Counted from the stretch's first letter, positions 1 to 8,765 are shown. The stretch is 40,212 bases of DNA from an uncultured Acetobacteraceae bacterium (GCA_903918195.1 CAIXDS010000114.1:1-40212), one strand, 5' to 3'. Numbers and translations are program-made. The notes: generated by a model from the letters alone, not told the origin.

Positions 1-236
1 AGATGCCCCGCGCAGCCACGTCCGTTCAACCCCCAACGCCGCCGCCACTGAGCCCGCCCAACGCCGAAGCCCGGCGCGCCAACCCATGCCGCGGCGTCAG
101 AACACCCCCGCCAGTCCGCCCTCATGCATGATTGCGGCTAAAGCTTTCTGAGCCATTCAATGGAGACGAACTAGGATGAAAGTTGCGTCGGCGGACGGCG
201 CAAGGGCTTATCTGCTCACAATGATTTGACGTGGCT
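1..236. other. Left edge, no gene seen
   Basis: The first 120 bases are GC-rich and the rest resembles the AT-richer ATPase gene that follows. I see no open frame with recognisable protein character, no RNA gene and no clear terminator. It is simply the downstream flank of the minus-strand ATPase gene. Confidence 0.4.
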
Positions 237-1784
237 TCATTCCGCAATATCAGGGCTAAGGAGAGCTTCCTCGACGTTAGCCGGAACAGTCCGAAACAAA
301 TCAGAGAGTTTGCTTGCATCTAAAACGGGAGATGACCGCATTTTTTCTTTCGCGTCACGCGACGAAATATCTATTTCCGTAAATTTTCCTTGAAGCTTTC
401 TAAGATGAGCATAACAGCCAATATCTATTGCGAACGCTTGATATGTTCCTTCTTGCGACTTGTGTGTCAACGCCACAGCGCAGCTGTGAATGATGCGATA
501 ATCAAGCAGTCTATAAAATAAAGCTCTCCATTTATCGTTTTGCTGTAGCATCCGCTCCTGAACAACGAACATGTTTGTTCGCTTCTCCAAACAGAACTGT
601 CGAATAATATAAATCCCTCTAATAAGGTCATCCTGCTCATCGCCCTTCGAATCCTGCTTTAACTCTTCAATTTTTCTCTCAAAATTCGATCGCGAGAGAA
701 TACGAACGTCATCCTTTCCAATTTTGTCATCTCGTGAGCTAACCTCGGGAAGGACTTCGTTAAACAGGGAAAGGACATCGCGGGGAACGCCACCGCCAGC
801 CATTACCAATCGCGCAAAACCCTCTCCCTTAAACAGACCCTGAATTTCGTCTTCCGAAAGATCGGCTTTTTCTCCAAACTGCTTAAGTATCTTCCAGTTC
901 TGGTCTAATACTTTATTAAAATCATTAAAAGTATAATCGATATTGATTGGCTGATAATCGTGGCGCTCTTGGGCGCCAATCGGCTGGCCATCGCGGTCGG
1001 CGTACAATGTTGAAGCGTGCCGCAACGTAGCAATTTTATAATAGAGCGGTACATCTTTACATAGACGGTGTATGTAATCAACGACAAACGCCTGATCTGT
1101 GCGCTTTAGATGGTATAAATCGTCAAGCTGTATTATGATGGCATCGGTTTCCGCCGATATTTTGAAGAAATCTCTTATCCGCTCCTTCAACTCCGGAAGC
1201 CATCGGTCAAGTTCCTGTAACTTTTCCCGATGAATTTTAAAGGATCTTTCAACTTCTTCTTTTTCATTTATCTTATTATTCGTACTAAATTTCATAGTTA
1301 GACGATCGATGTCAGTGCCTACCGACGCCTCGATTCCAGCCTCGTCGTTCGAAGAGTTCTTTCGCTTGATGTCCTCGTCTTGGACGTCCGCAGTGCGTTG
1401 TAAATTGGATAATTTTGCGATAATACTCTTAATAATATCTCTCGATCTTTTTTTCTTTCCAAACCATCCATGAAGATTACGCTCTAACTCACGGAAAAGG
1501 GAAGATAATATCTCAATTAAAACATTTGGGAAGCTGTGGCGTTTAAAGTCTTCGCAGTTCAAATATATCGATTTAATATTTGATCGTAATGCGCGCGAAG
1601 AGTGATGGAGAAGAAGAGTTTTTCCACATCCGCGGCGAGCGAAAATAGCATGGTTCTGTTTCGAGCATGCGTCTTGAAGTGCGTTTCCCACATTGATGTA
1701 ATTTATTTGCTGCCCGTCGCGTTGCACGCGCAAATTCTCAGTTATAACTTCTCGAAGTCGAAGAAGCTTATTCTGGCCGGCCAT
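237..1784 (-). CDS. AAA-type P-loop ATPase, ORC/CDC6-like, function unknown
   Basis: Protein of 515 residues. A P-loop of the form RRGCGKT lies near residue 50, a Walker B-like stretch IIQLDD in the middle, and a GGVPRDVL motif typical of an AAA sensor-2 region follows. The middle third is rich in charged residues and probably coiled. The C-terminal part looks like a winged-helix region, which is inference. The arrangement recalls the ORC/CDC6-like AAA ATPases found as accessory, sometimes defence-associated, genes in bacteria; that assignment is from memory of the family. I chose the ATG at 1784 because GGGAG lies just upstream; an in-frame ATG at 1817 lacks a ribosome binding site. The gene is far more AT-rich than the hydrogenase operon beside it, suggesting horizontal acquisition. 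No partner gene is visible; one could lie left of the window. Confidence 0.75.
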   Translation of the reverse strand: MAGQNKLLRLREVITENLRVQRDGQQINYINVGNALQDACSKQNHAIFARRGCGKTLLLHHSSRALRSNIKSIYLNCEDFKRHSFPNVLIEILSSLFRELERNLHGWFGKKKRSRDIIKSIIAKLSNLQRTADVQDEDIKRKNSSNDEAGIEASVGTDIDRLTMKFSTNNKINEKEEVERSFKIHREKLQELDRWLPELKERIRDFFKISAETDAIIIQLDDLYHLKRTDQAFVVDYIHRLCKDVPLYYKIATLRHASTLYADRDGQPIGAQERHDYQPINIDYTFNDFNKVLDQNWKILKQFGEKADLSEDEIQGLFKGEGFARLVMAGGGVPRDVLSLFNEVLPEVSSRDDKIGKDDVRILSRSNFERKIEELKQDSKGDEQDDLIRGIYIIRQFCLEKRTNMFVVQERMLQQNDKWRALFYRLLDYRIIHSCAVALTHKSQEGTYQAFAIDIGCYAHLRKLQGKFTEIDISSRDAKEKMRSSPVLDASKLSDLFRTVPANVEEALLSPDIAE

Positions 1785-1826
1785 GTTGGCTCCCGTAAAC
1801 CCTGTCCAAAAAATCATGCGACTTTC

Positions 1827-1855
1827 AATCTACAACCGAAGGCGCATCCTTTCAA
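1827..1855 (-). promoter_or_regulatory. Candidate sigma-70 promoter of the ATPase gene
   Basis: On the minus strand TTGAAA (1850-1855) and TAGATT (1827-1832) are separated by 17 bases, matching the -35/-10 spacing of a housekeeping promoter. It lies about 45 bases upstream of the chosen ATPase start. The -35 matches 5 of 6 and the -10 matches 4 of 6 consensus bases. Confidence 0.4.
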
Positions 1856-1869
1856 TCCAAACGTTGGAT
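1855..1869. promoter_or_regulatory. Inverted repeat at the ATPase promoter, possible operator
   Basis: ATCCAA and TTGGAT flank a 3-base centre (ACG), abutting the upstream side of the candidate -35 box. It could bind a dimeric regulator, but no regulator gene is next to it. Confidence 0.25.
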
Positions 1870-2087
1870 CACTCGGTTTGTCTCCCTGCTCGCGTGTCGA
1901 AACGTATTCCAAATGACGAATTCTCTAATAACAACGCCTGGAGCATGGCCCTTCCGAAGTCGAGGTTGGGCCGGGCGCTATCCAATTTTCCGCTCTTGCT
2001 AGGTCAGATTCGGCTCGAAAACGCTCATCCGATTGGCTCCATTAGCAGAAAGCTTTTGGTTCCAAGGGATTTCTAAAGGAATGGGGT
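1870..2087. other. Gene-free stretch between the ATPase and hyp operon
   Basis: Together with 1785-1869 and 2088-2163 this leaves about 380 bases without a gene. It holds the ATPase promoter on one side and the hyp operon terminator on the other. Short frames here show no recognisable protein. Composition changes from AT-richer to GC-rich near 2080, a likely island boundary. Confidence 0.4.
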
Positions 2088-2131
2088 CAAGGGGCCTCTC
2101 GGCCCCTTGCGGGTCCAGGGCAGAGCCCTGG
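2088..2131 (-). terminator. Paired hairpins ending the hup/hyp operon
   Basis: CAAGGGGCC (2088-2096) and GGCCCCTTG (2101-2109) form a perfect 9-bp stem with a 4-base loop. CCAGGGC (2115-2121) and GCCCTGG (2125-2131) form a second 7-bp stem. They lie 30-75 bases beyond the hypE stop on the transcribed side. No long T-run follows, so termination is likely but not certain. Confidence 0.55.
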
Positions 2132-2163
2132 CCTTCCTTCCTGTCTATCCGAACGCCCAACCT

Positions 2164-3198
2164 TCAGCAGATACGCGGCAATTGTTCCCCCGCCAGCCAG
2201 TCCACAATCCGTCCGCCGCCGAACGTGGTTGTCATTTGCACGAACCGGTCCGAATCCGCCACGACCTCGCCGATCCGGGCGGCATCGCGGCCGAGCGGGT
2301 GGGCGCGCATTGCTTCCAGCAGCGGCGTCACGGCGTCGGGGGCGGCGATCGCCACCAGCCGGCCCTCGTTGGCGACGTTCAGCGGGTCGAGTCCGAGCAA
2401 TTCGCAGGCCGCGGCGACTTGCGGGCGCACCGGGATGGATGCTTCCGACAGCAGCACGCCCACGCCGGATTGCTGGGCGATTTCGTTCAGGGTGGCGGCG
2501 AGGCCGCCGCGGGTCGGGTCGCGCATCAGGCGCAAGCCCCGGCCGGCGCGGGTTACCATGGTGGCGACCAGCCCGTGCAGGGCTGCCGAGTCCGACAGAA
2601 TGGCGGTATCGAACGACAGATTTTCGCGGCATGACATGATGGCGACGCCATGGTCGCCGATCGGCCCCGAGAGCAGCACGGCATCGCCGGGCCGCGCCTG
2701 GTTACCGGACAGAAACAGCCCGGGCGGCACGAGGCCGATGCCGGCGGTGGAAATGAACACCCCGTCCGCCTTGCCGCGCTCGACCACTTTCGTGTCGCCG
2801 GCGACGATCGGCACGCCTGCTTCGCGGCTCGCCCGCCCCATGCTGGCGGCGATGCGGGCGAGGTCGGCGAACGGAAACCCTTCCTCGAGAAAGAAACTGG
2901 CGGTCAGGTGCAACGGCCGCGCGCCGGCCATGGCGATGTCGTTGATGGTGCCGTGCACGGCCAGCGAGCCGATATCGCCGCCGGGGAAGAACAGCGGAGA
3001 CACAACATAGCCGTCGGTGGTCATCACCATGCGCCCGCCGGGCACGTCGAACGCCGCCTGATCGTTGCCCTGGGCGAGAAATTCGTTGTTGAACTCGGCA
3101 TGGAAGATGTCGGCGATGAGTTGGGCCATCGCCCGCCCGCCGGCACCGTGCGACAGGTCCACCCGGCCGGTGCGGATGTCGAGGCGGCGGCTTGTCAC
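2164..3198 (-). CDS. hypE: Hydrogenase maturation protein HypE
   Basis: HypE converts the carbamoyl group delivered by HypF into a thiocyanate on its own C-terminal cysteine, supplying cyanide ligands for the Fe(CN)2CO centre of [NiFe] hydrogenase. The protein has 344 residues and ends PRIC, so the essential terminal cysteine is present. N-terminal features include LSHGAGG and the VVAGDTKVVE ATP-site segment of the PurM/AIR synthase-like fold. I chose the GTG at 3198 because it overlaps the hypD stop as GTGA and the HypE match begins there; no ATG lies between it and the SHGAGG motif. It is the last gene of the operon. HypF, its partner, is not in the window. Confidence 0.95.
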   Translation of the reverse strand: MTSRRLDIRTGRVDLSHGAGGRAMAQLIADIFHAEFNNEFLAQGNDQAAFDVPGGRMVMTTDGYVVSPLFFPGGDIGSLAVHGTINDIAMAGARPLHLTASFFLEEGFPFADLARIAASMGRASREAGVPIVAGDTKVVERGKADGVFISTAGIGLVPPGLFLSGNQARPGDAVLLSGPIGDHGVAIMSCRENLSFDTAILSDSAALHGLVATMVTRAGRGLRLMRDPTRGGLAATLNEIAQQSGVGVLLSEASIPVRPQVAAACELLGLDPLNVANEGRLVAIAAPDAVTPLLEAMRAHPLGRDAARIGEVVADSDRFVQMTTTFGGGRIVDWLAGEQLPRIC

Positions 3199-4325
3199 GA
3201 GGCGAGCCGCGCCGGCTGGCGGAACCGGCCATAGCTCCAGGTGGCCGCGCAGGCTCCTTCGGACGAGACCATGCAGGAGCCCATTGGGGTTTCCGGCGTG
3301 CAGGCGGTGCCGAACAGCCGGCACTCGGCCGGTCGTTTTTTCCCCCGCAGGATGGCAGCGCATTCGCAGGCGGGGTTGTCGGAGGCGGAGGGGGTTTCCA
3401 GGGCAAACCGGATTTCGGCGTCGAAGCGGGAGAATTCGGACCGAAGCCGAAGCGCACTGTGCGGCACCCAGCCCAATCCGCGCCACTCGAAGCGGTCGCG
3501 CAGGTCGAACACTTCGGCCACGGCCGCCTGTGCCCGCAGATTGCCGGCTTCGGTGACGGCGCGGATGTACTGGTTTTCCACCTCGCAGCGCCCCTCATTC
3601 ACCTGGCGCACAAGGAGAAGCACAGCCTGCATGACGTCGAGCGGCTCAAATCCCGCCACCACCACCGGCTTGCGGAACTCCGCGGCGACCGCCCGATAGG
3701 GTTCGGTGCCGATGACGGTGGAGACATGCGCGGGTCCCACGAACCCGTCGAGATGCACGGAATCCGCCGCATCCGTCGCCAGGATGGCGCGCATCGCCAC
3801 CGGCGTCAGCACGTGGTTGCAGAACACCGAGAAATTGGCCAGTCCGTCGCGGGCGGCGCGCTGCACCGCGATGGCGGTGGGCGGCGTGGTGGTCTCGAAG
3901 CCGATGGCGAAGAACACCACTTCGCGCGCCGGTTCGGCGGCGGCGATGCGCAGGGCGTCCAGCGTCGAATACACCATGCGGATATCGGCGCCGGCCGCCT
4001 TGGCCTTCTGCAGGCTGTTGCCGCGCGAGGCCGGCACACGCATCAGGTCGGCATAGGTGCACAGGGTCACGCGCGGGTTGCGCGCGAGGGCGATGGCGGC
4101 GTCGATGCGCCCCACCGGCAGCACGCAGACCGGGCAGCCCGGCCCGTGGATCATGCGGATATCCGGCGGCAGCAGGTCCTCGATGCCGTAGCGCGAGATC
4201 GCGTGCGTGTGGCCGCCGCAGAATTCCATGAAGGCATAGGCGCCGCCGGGGGCGGCCTCGGCGCGGATGGTGGCGGCGAGCGCCTGGGCGCGCGCCGCAT
4301 CGCGGTATTCGGTGACGTATTTCAT
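3195..4325 (-). CDS. hypD: Hydrogenase maturation protein HypD
   Basis: HypD is the [4Fe-4S] scaffold on which, with HypC, the Fe(CN)2CO unit of the hydrogenase active site is assembled. The 376-residue protein shows the family's FCGGHTH motif near the N-terminus, the GPGCPVC motif, the IGFETTTPP segment and a cysteine-rich C-terminus (CEC, GTAC, GSCMV, GAC) that binds the cluster. The start MKYVTEY at 4325 matches the usual N-terminus; the open frame extends further upstream without family similarity. It lies 16 bases after hypC and overlaps the hypE start by 3 bases, so translation is probably coupled. Confidence 0.96.
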   Translation of the reverse strand: MKYVTEYRDAARAQALAATIRAEAAPGGAYAFMEFCGGHTHAISRYGIEDLLPPDIRMIHGPGCPVCVLPVGRIDAAIALARNPRVTLCTYADLMRVPASRGNSLQKAKAAGADIRMVYSTLDALRIAAAEPAREVVFFAIGFETTTPPTAIAVQRAARDGLANFSVFCNHVLTPVAMRAILATDAADSVHLDGFVGPAHVSTVIGTEPYRAVAAEFRKPVVVAGFEPLDVMQAVLLLVRQVNEGRCEVENQYIRAVTEAGNLRAQAAVAEVFDLRDRFEWRGLGWVPHSALRLRSEFSRFDAEIRFALETPSASDNPACECAAILRGKKRPAECRLFGTACTPETPMGSCMVSSEGACAATWSYGRFRQPARLAS

Positions 4326-4341
4326 CCGGCCGCCCCCGCTG

Positions 4342-4578
4342 TCATACCGGCACGCCGTCATGCGCGGCGATCGCCTCGTCCAGCAGCGCCAGCGTGCGCT
4401 CGGCCTCGGCCGCATCCAGACGGGTCAGCGCGTAGCCGACATGCAGAATGACGTAGTCGCCGACGGCCACGTCATCGACCAACGCCAGCGAAATGATTTT
4501 CGAGACGCCCTCCAGGCTCACCCGTGCCATGTCGTCGGGCAGCTTTTCCGTCACCAGGGCAGGGATGGCGAGGCACAT
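4342..4578 (-). CDS. hypC: Hydrogenase assembly chaperone HypC
   Basis: A 78-residue chaperone of the HypC/HupF family that carries the Fe(CN)2CO precursor and contacts both HypD and the large-subunit precursor. It starts MCLAIP, so the functional Cys2 is present. A second member of the family, HupF, is encoded at 8844-9146, as is usual where an oxygen-tolerant hydrogenase is made. hypC starts 3 bases after the hypB stop. In rhizobial operons hypF sits exactly here between hypB and hypC; in this window it is absent with no leftover space. Confidence 0.95.
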   Translation of the reverse strand: MCLAIPALVTEKLPDDMARVSLEGVSKIISLALVDDVAVGDYVILHVGYALTRLDAAEAERTLALLDEAIAAHDGVPV

Positions 4579-4581
4579 GGC

Positions 4582-5472
4582 TCAGCCCGCCTGCAACGGC
4601 TGGGGGACGCTGGCCACGCGCGCGGCGCGCGCCTCGATCCAGGCGAGCCAGGCCGGCAGCCCCTCGCCGGTGCGCGCCGAGACAGTGAGGATCTGCAGCG
4701 CCGGGTTCACCCGCAGCGCATTCGCCATGCAGGCGGCGAGGTCGAAATCGAGGTGCGGCAGAAGATCGGACTTGTTCAGCAGCATCAGGTCGCTGGCCGC
4801 GAACATGTCGGGATATTTGAGCGGCTTGTCCTCGCCCTCGGTGACCGACAGCACCACCACCTTGTGCGCCTCGCCGAGGTCGAAGGCGGCCGGACACACC
4901 AGATTGCCGACATTCTCGATGAACAGCAGGCTGCCCGTGGCCGGGGCCAGCTCGTCGAGGGCGTGGCCGACCATGTGGGCGTCGAGGTGGCAGCCCTTGC
5001 CGGTGTTGACCTGCACGGCGGGGACTCCGGTGGCGCGGATGCGGGCGGCGTCGTTGCTGGTCTGCTGGTCGCCCTCGATCACCGCGATGGCGCGGTGCGG
5101 GGCCAGCGCCTCGATGGTGCGCACCAGCAGCGATGTCTTGCCCGAGCCGGGGCTGGACACGAGGTTGAGGGCGAAAATGCCGCGATCGGCCAGCCGCGCA
5201 CGGTTGGCGCGGGCGAAGCCGGCGTTCTTGCTCAGGATGTCGCGTTCGATCCGCACGATGCGTTCCTGGCTCAGCCCCGGCACGTGCACGCCGGCCAGGC
5301 CGGCGCCGTAGTCGAGCGTGCCCGGGCTGGCATGCGTGTGATCGGCGGCATGCGTGTGGTCGTGGTCATGATGGTGGTGATGCCCGTGATCATGCGGATG
5401 ATCATGCGTGTGGGCGTCGTCCTTCTGCTTCCCCGCCGGGGTGTCATCGTTGCAGCCGCACACCGTGCACAT
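4582..5472 (-). CDS. hypB: Nickel-loading GTPase HypB
   Basis: HypB is the GTPase that, with HypA, inserts nickel into the hydrogenase large subunit. The 296-residue protein begins MCTVCGC, the high-affinity nickel motif, followed at residues 20-48 by a region with about 17 histidines that probably stores nickel. The G domain has SPGSGKT (Walker A, residues 107-113), a metal-binding Cys-His pair at 161-162, and NKSD for guanine recognition. The start at 5472 overlaps the hypA stop by one base (TGATG); a GTG one codon upstream is also possible. The histidine tract may compensate for the lack of a nearby nickel importer gene (hupE), which is inference. Confidence 0.96.
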   Translation of the reverse strand: MCTVCGCNDDTPAGKQKDDAHTHDHPHDHGHHHHHDHDHTHAADHTHASPGTLDYGAGLAGVHVPGLSQERIVRIERDILSKNAGFARANRARLADRGIFALNLVSSPGSGKTSLLVRTIEALAPHRAIAVIEGDQQTSNDAARIRATGVPAVQVNTGKGCHLDAHMVGHALDELAPATGSLLFIENVGNLVCPAAFDLGEAHKVVVLSVTEGEDKPLKYPDMFAASDLMLLNKSDLLPHLDFDLAACMANALRVNPALQILTVSARTGEGLPAWLAWIEARAARVASVPQPLQAG

Positions 5473-5813
5473 CACTCCACCTCCATTTCGAGCACCCGCA
5501 TCTCATCGCCGCCCGTCATCCGCACCCGGGAGCGGCCGCAATCCGGGCACGGCGCAAACCGCTCGGCCAGCGCGACCTCGCGCTCGCAGTCGAAGCACCA
5601 CCCGGCGCCGGCCACCCGCACGATGTCCAGCCGCGCCCCCTCGGCCGGCGTGCCGCGGCTGACCACGTCGAAGCAGAACCGCATCGCCTCCGGCTCGGCG
5701 CAGGCCAGCGCGCCGATCTCCAGCACCACCGCCCGCACGCGGAGGAAATTCTGCCGCCGCGCTTCGTCTTCGATAATGCCGATGACGCTCTCGGTCAGGG
5801 ACATCTCATGCAT
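5472..5813 (-). CDS. hypA: Nickel metallochaperone HypA
   Basis: HypA delivers nickel to the large subunit together with HypB. The 113-residue protein begins MHEMSL with the nickel-binding His2, and has a zinc site of two CxxC motifs (Cys73/Cys76 and Cys89/Cys92). The start at 5813 is set by this conserved N-terminus, although the frame is open further upstream. Its first codons overlap the end of hupK by 8 bases, linking the hup and hyp parts into one transcript. Confidence 0.96.
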   Translation of the reverse strand: MHEMSLTESVIGIIEDEARRQNFLRVRAVVLEIGALACAEPEAMRFCFDVVSRGTPAEGARLDIVRVAGAGWCFDCEREVALAERFAPCPDCGRSRVRMTGGDEMRVLEMEVE

Positions 5814-6825
5814 CGGCGCCCTCCGTGAGGTCCAGCGTATAGGCGACGCAGGGATCGAACAGGCCGACCAGCCATCGTATCCGCTCCTCCGCCGCGGTGC
5901 CGGTGCCGAGGCGCAAGCCGGGCAGAGCATGGACGAGCGGACCATCGGGATGGAAGTTCCATTCGGTGGGGGCCAGCACGACGAAACGCGCGACCCGGCC
6001 CTGTGTGTCCACGGCGGTCACATGGTACAGCCGCCCGCGCGGTGATTCCACCGCGGCGAAGCCGGAGCCGTCCAGCAGCGTGCCGCGGGCGATCCAGGAT
6101 TTGGGAGCCTCCTCGGCGTCGTTGTGCAGCAGCGTGGCGGCTTGCAGGATTTCCGCGAACCGCGCGGCCAGCCGGTCGCGCGGGGCCGCCGTGCCGAAGC
6201 TGCGGGCAAGCGGGCCGGTCTCGGGCCGGCGCAGCGGCAAATGCGGCAGGGCGGCATAGGCCAGCCCCGAACCGGCCAGCCCGGCCAGCACCGCGGGATC
6301 GTCGGCAGGCGACAGGCCGTCCACCGGCCCGGCCCCGTCCGCCTCCGGCCCGACGGCATCCAGCATCCGCATGGTCCAGCTTGCCGGCGCGGGGGGCGCC
6401 CCGTCCAGGCCGAGTACGGCAAGGGCACTGGCCAGGCCCGCGCCCTTCGCACCCGGCCGCGTCGCGATCAAGGCTGCCCGCAGCGCGTCCTTTTCCACCG
6501 GCGTGGTGGCAAAGCCCAGGCCGGCGGCGGTGGTGAAGGTTGAACGCAAATGCTCGCCGACCCGCTCGGTGGCGAGGTCTCGCACCGCCTCGCGCCGCGC
6601 GGCTTCGGTCATGGTGCGGCCGCGCGCGGCGTCGAGCGCAAAGCGCGCGGCGATGCGGTGGGAGCGGCCGCACAGCGCATACAGCCGTTCGACGGCGGCG
6701 GGCACGTCCGCGGCGGGGCGACCCACCATGGCCCGGCACAGCGACACCGGCCGCCGCGAGCGCAGTTGCGCCGAACGCACCACGCCGCCGGACAGGGCCA
6801 CCTCCAGATGCAGCCCGCCCTTCAT
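5806..6825 (-). CDS. hupK: Hydrogenase maturation factor HupK
   Basis: HupK resembles a degenerate hydrogenase large subunit and is thought to act as a scaffold during cofactor assembly under oxygen. The 339-residue protein keeps traces of both active-site motifs: an ALCGRSH segment replaces RICGVC near the N-terminus and FDPCVAY near the C-terminus replaces DPCxxC, so only one cysteine of each pair remains and no NiFe site can form. The ATG at 6825 overlaps the hupJ stop (ATGA). Position between hupJ and hypA matches Rhizobium leguminosarum-type operons. Confidence 0.88.
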   Translation of the reverse strand: MKGGLHLEVALSGGVVRSAQLRSRRPVSLCRAMVGRPAADVPAAVERLYALCGRSHRIAARFALDAARGRTMTEAARREAVRDLATERVGEHLRSTFTTAAGLGFATTPVEKDALRAALIATRPGAKGAGLASALAVLGLDGAPPAPASWTMRMLDAVGPEADGAGPVDGLSPADDPAVLAGLAGSGLAYAALPHLPLRRPETGPLARSFGTAAPRDRLAARFAEILQAATLLHNDAEEAPKSWIARGTLLDGSGFAAVESPRGRLYHVTAVDTQGRVARFVVLAPTEWNFHPDGPLVHALPGLRLGTGTAAEERIRWLVGLFDPCVAYTLDLTEGADA

Positions 6826-7283
6826 GCCGCCGCCCCCCGTCCGAACAGCAGGCCGCGCCGGCCGGCGGCCTGTTGCGGTGGCGCCGCCAGCACCGCTTCC
6901 AAAGCCGCCAGCGCGGTGGCGCGCGCCGCTGTTTGGCTGGCGAATTCGTGCATGGGCGAGAACAGCGAGGCCGCATCCACCCGCCCGAATGGGTCCACCT
7001 GCGCCACGGTGAAGCCGATCGTGCCAGCCGGGAAAAAGAAGTCCCGTTCCGCGCCGACCGGCAAAGCGGGGCGCGGCGGGGCGCCGGGCAGATCGAGCAG
7101 GGCCAGGTTCATGCACCACGGCGTCAGAAGTACGCCGAATGATTCGCCGGCCAGCGCGCGGAATCCGACCGCTTCGACGGCCAGTGCCGGGTTGCAGATC
7201 GGCAGCCCGGCCATGCGCAGGCGGCCGATCTCCCGGTAGCAGGCGGCCAGTCGTTCGCCCGCCTCGATCGCGGCTTCGTTCAT
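6822..7283 (-). CDS. hupJ: Hydrogenase assembly chaperone HupJ (HybE family)
   Basis: A 153-residue member of the HybE/HupJ chaperone family, needed for assembly of membrane-bound uptake hydrogenases. Recognisable features are the N-terminal helix with ERLAACYREI, the LPICNPAL segment, the LLTPWCMNLALL strand and the FPAGTIGF motif. The start MNEAAIEAG at 7283 fits the family, and the ATG overlaps the hupI stop; upstream in-frame codons are unlike the family. It is coupled to hupK by ATGA. Confidence 0.88.
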   Translation of the reverse strand: MNEAAIEAGERLAACYREIGRLRMAGLPICNPALAVEAVGFRALAGESFGVLLTPWCMNLALLDLPGAPPRPALPVGAERDFFFPAGTIGFTVAQVDPFGRVDAASLFSPMHEFASQTAARATALAALEAVLAAPPQQAAGRRGLLFGRGAAA

Positions 7284-7477
7284 TCCGCCAGTTCCAGAAA
7301 ACGCTCCTGCGGGGCGTCGCAACGCGGGCAGCGCCAGTGGCCGGGCAGGGCGGCGAACGGGATGCCCGGCGGCACCTGCCAGACATCGTCGCCCAGCGCC
7401 GGGTCATAGACCTCCCAGCACACGCCGCATTCCATGCGCGGACCCGCCCCGCCGCTCACGTTAACCCCGCCGCTCAC
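7280..7477 (-). CDS. hupI: Rubredoxin HupI
   Basis: Small rubredoxin whose iron is held by two CxxC pairs (ECGVC and RCPRC). In uptake-hydrogenase operons HupI helps assemble HupS when oxygen is present. The match to rubredoxin begins at the ATG at 7435 (51 residues). I extended it to the GTG at 7477, giving 65 residues, because that GTG overlaps the hupH stop as GTGA, as in hypD/hypE, and HupI proteins usually carry a short N-terminal extension. A second GTG at 7459 is also in frame, so the start is uncertain. Confidence 0.85.
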   Translation of the reverse strand: MSGGVNVSGGAGPRMECGVCWEVYDPALGDDVWQVPPGIPFAALPGHWRCPRCDAPQERFLELAE

Positions 7478-8334
7478 GCGAAATAGGCCGCCGCGATTTC
7501 GCGCAGGCGCGTCGCGGAGTCGCGGAAATCCTCGCCGGCCGCCAGCACGGCGGTGGGCACGTCGCCGATCTCCAGCGTGTCCAGCACCACCTCGCCGCCG
7601 GCGTTGCTGTACTGCACCGACCAGACATGCCGCGCCCCGGTCGCCAGCACCCGGCAGGAGCCATAGCCGCGCGCCGCCAGCACCACATTCCCGCGGCCGA
7701 GCCATGCCTGCAGATACAGCATGTCCGAAGCGGTCATCGGCAGCAGGGAAAAATTCATCACGTGGGAGGGCTCGCCCGGCTGCCAGCGCGCCATCCGGTC
7801 GGCGATCTCCGCCAGCAGCGGCATGACGTTCATGGCATCCTCGGGCGGCGTGCCGGGCACCACCGCGGGCGCCCCCAGCGCGGCCGCCTGGCGCACCGCC
7901 GCCGGAATTGCCGCGACCTCCACGTAGTCGCCCACAAGCTCTCCGGCCGGCCCCTCGAAGCGGACCCGCCACACCCCCGCCAGCACCGATTCCTGCATTT
8001 GCGCCACCACGCCGCCGGGCAGGGACGCGGTGGCCGACACCTCTCCCTCGCCCAGAACTTCGCCGAGCAGGCGCGTCTCGTCGGCGGAGAACGCGGTCAC
8101 GTCGAACAGCCGCCCGGGTTCATTCTCGGCCTGCGTGTCCAGGCACGCGGCGATCTCCGGCAGCAAGGCGGCGACGCGCGGGCAGGCGAGGATCAGCGCC
8201 TCGGCGGCGCCGGTGGCCAGGAAGGCGGGGGCACCGGTGGCGCTGCGGCTGGGCGCGGTTTCCGGCGCGCCGATCGGGCGCACCGCCAGAGCCGATGCAT
8301 CGCCCTCGGGGGCGATCCAGAACCCGGCCTTCAT
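7474..8334 (-). CDS. hupH: Hydrogenase maturation protein HupH (HyaF family)
   Basis: A 286-residue member of the HupH/HyaF family, needed for maturation of the small subunit or its iron-sulfur clusters. Family segments visible are NVMPLLAEI in the middle, a long central helix region and the C-terminal VWSVQYSNA...LDTLEIGDVP block. The ATG at 8334 overlaps the hupG stop and the stop overlaps the hupI GTG. It lies in its usual place between hupG and hupI. Confidence 0.9.
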   Translation of the reverse strand: MKAGFWIAPEGDASALAVRPIGAPETAPSRSATGAPAFLATGAAEALILACPRVAALLPEIAACLDTQAENEPGRLFDVTAFSADETRLLGEVLGEGEVSATASLPGGVVAQMQESVLAGVWRVRFEGPAGELVGDYVEVAAIPAAVRQAAALGAPAVVPGTPPEDAMNVMPLLAEIADRMARWQPGEPSHVMNFSLLPMTASDMLYLQAWLGRGNVVLAARGYGSCRVLATGARHVWSVQYSNAGGEVVLDTLEIGDVPTAVLAAGEDFRDSATRLREIAAAYFA

Positions 8335-8765
8335 GCCGGCGCCCTTTCGGTATGAACGATACGCACCTCCGGCCGTGCCATCGGCGGCAGCACCGGCGCG
8401 TCGGGCGCGAGACAGGCCTCGATGCGCGCCAGATAATCCGACCAGTCGCGGATGCGCGGCAGCACGCCGACCGGATCGGCCCCGCGCGTCACCACCAGGT
8501 TCGGCAGCACCGCCACCCGGAAGCGCGGCGCCAGCGCCGCCTCGGCCGCCCGCGCGATCACCGCGGCGCCCAGGCGGCCGGCGAAGACGGCAAGCAATTC
8601 GGGCAGCACCACTGCGACATCCGCCGTTTCGGTCCGTTGGGCCGGGTCGCCGGTGAAGAACAGCAGCGCATGCGGATTTGCGGCGAGGAAGGCATCCACC
8701 GTGCTGGCCTCCAGCACAGGCAGCCCCGCACGCTCGGTGAGCGCCCGGATGAGCAGCGATGGCAT
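8331..8765 (-). CDS. hupG: Hydrogenase accessory protein HupG (HyaE family)
   Basis: A 144-residue thioredoxin-fold protein without the redox CxxC, of the HyaE/HupG family. Such proteins bind the Tat signal peptide of the small subunit and hold it back until it is mature. The LLFFTGDPAQR strand-loop and the VAVVLPELL segment are characteristic. A 78-base gap separates it from hupF, the largest gap inside the operon; I see no clear promoter there. Its own stop overlaps the hupH start. Confidence 0.88.
   Translation of the reverse strand: MPSLLIRALTERAGLPVLEASTVDAFLAANPHALLFFTGDPAQRTETADVAVVLPELLAVFAGRLGAAVIARAAEAALAPRFRVAVLPNLVVTRGADPVGVLPRIRDWSDYLARIEACLAPDAPVLPPMARPEVRIVHTERAPA

Noticed and set aside
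5340-5415. Short repeats resembling a small CRISPR or simple-sequence array
   Set aside because: They are the CAT/CAC histidine codons of the HypB nickel-storage region.
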